From: Candidatus Pacearchaeota archaeon
GTDB taxonomy: Archaea > Nanobdellota > Nanobdellia > Pacearchaeales > GW2011-AR1
DNA length: 18,999 bases
Assembly: GCA_002687255.1 (NCBI GenBank)
Contig: NYZR01000004.1
Span: 1 to 18,999 of the forward strand
Reading direction: 5' to 3'
Shown here: one piece after another, positions 18,983-18,999 of the stretch
Position numbering within the stretch: position 1 is the first letter of the stretch
How the letters are laid out: each line of letters starts with the position of its first letter
Made by a program: the position numbers and the translations under genes
Notes under the pieces: model-generated
The model's input: only the letters and a program-made list of their open reading frames with translations
Told to the model about the DNA's origin: nothing
Database searches by the model: none

Positions 18983-18999
18983 GGCCCCGCAGTCCGCAG

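Overview
The window is archaeal and most likely from a DPANN archaeon (Woesearchaeota/Pacearchaeota-like). Evidence: genes are very closely packed with many ATGA overlaps. At fourteen of the fifteen mapped transcription-unit heads a TATA box lies 24-27 bp from the start codon, the archaeal leaderless pattern. There is an archaeal-type pilus machinery and a PRC-barrel protein. The taxon is inferred from gene types, not from a marker gene. No rRNA, tRNA, CRISPR array, transposase or phage gene was seen, and no gene-free stretch exceeds 300 bases.

Region 1 (1-5569, all minus strand) is a pilin factory. It reads 5569->1: a 53-aa and a 246-aa pilin-like protein, a 40-aa mini-protein, then from a second promoter six overlapping genes (339, 178, 135, 161, 211 and 165 aa), then a 158-aa pilin with its own promoter, a 43-aa basic protein, and an A24-family prepilin peptidase cut by the window edge. 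All ten proteins between 457 and 5569 start with a short basic leader ending in (K/R)(K/R)(G/A), followed at once by a hydrophobic helix. This is the class III signal peptide cut by such a peptidase.

Region 2 (5611-8523) holds three paralogous multi-membrane proteins around a divergent promoter pair, a small membrane protein, and a membrane-anchored protein that looks like the C-terminal part of an SPFH/band-7 protein.

Region 3 (8710-11814, plus strand) is an AbrB-like/nucleotidyltransferase fusion, a 58-aa coiled-coil partner, and the pilus platform protein (GspF/TadC/FlaJ type), probably on one transcript. A perfect 10-bp-arm palindrome abuts the TATA box. Region 4 (11857-12336) is a single HEIGH metalloprotease-like gene with deviating base composition.

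Region 5 (12378-16225) holds the pilus/secretion ATPase preceded by a 70-aa membrane/coiled-coil protein, and, divergently, two coiled-coil proteins, the second with a long Pro/Gly/Ala/Gln-rich region. Region 6 (16226-18757, minus strand) holds a small hypothetical gene, three related multi-membrane proteins and a PRC-barrel protein. The longer spacers here are filled with perfect short-loop palindromes.

Together, the peptidase, ATPase, platform and many pilins suggest one type IV pilus-like surface machine. The paralogous membrane proteins and coiled-coil proteins are candidate accessory parts. The plus strand looks C-rich and G-poor under genes of both orientations, so the bias follows the DNA strand rather than gene direction; the metalloprotease gene is the clearest exception.
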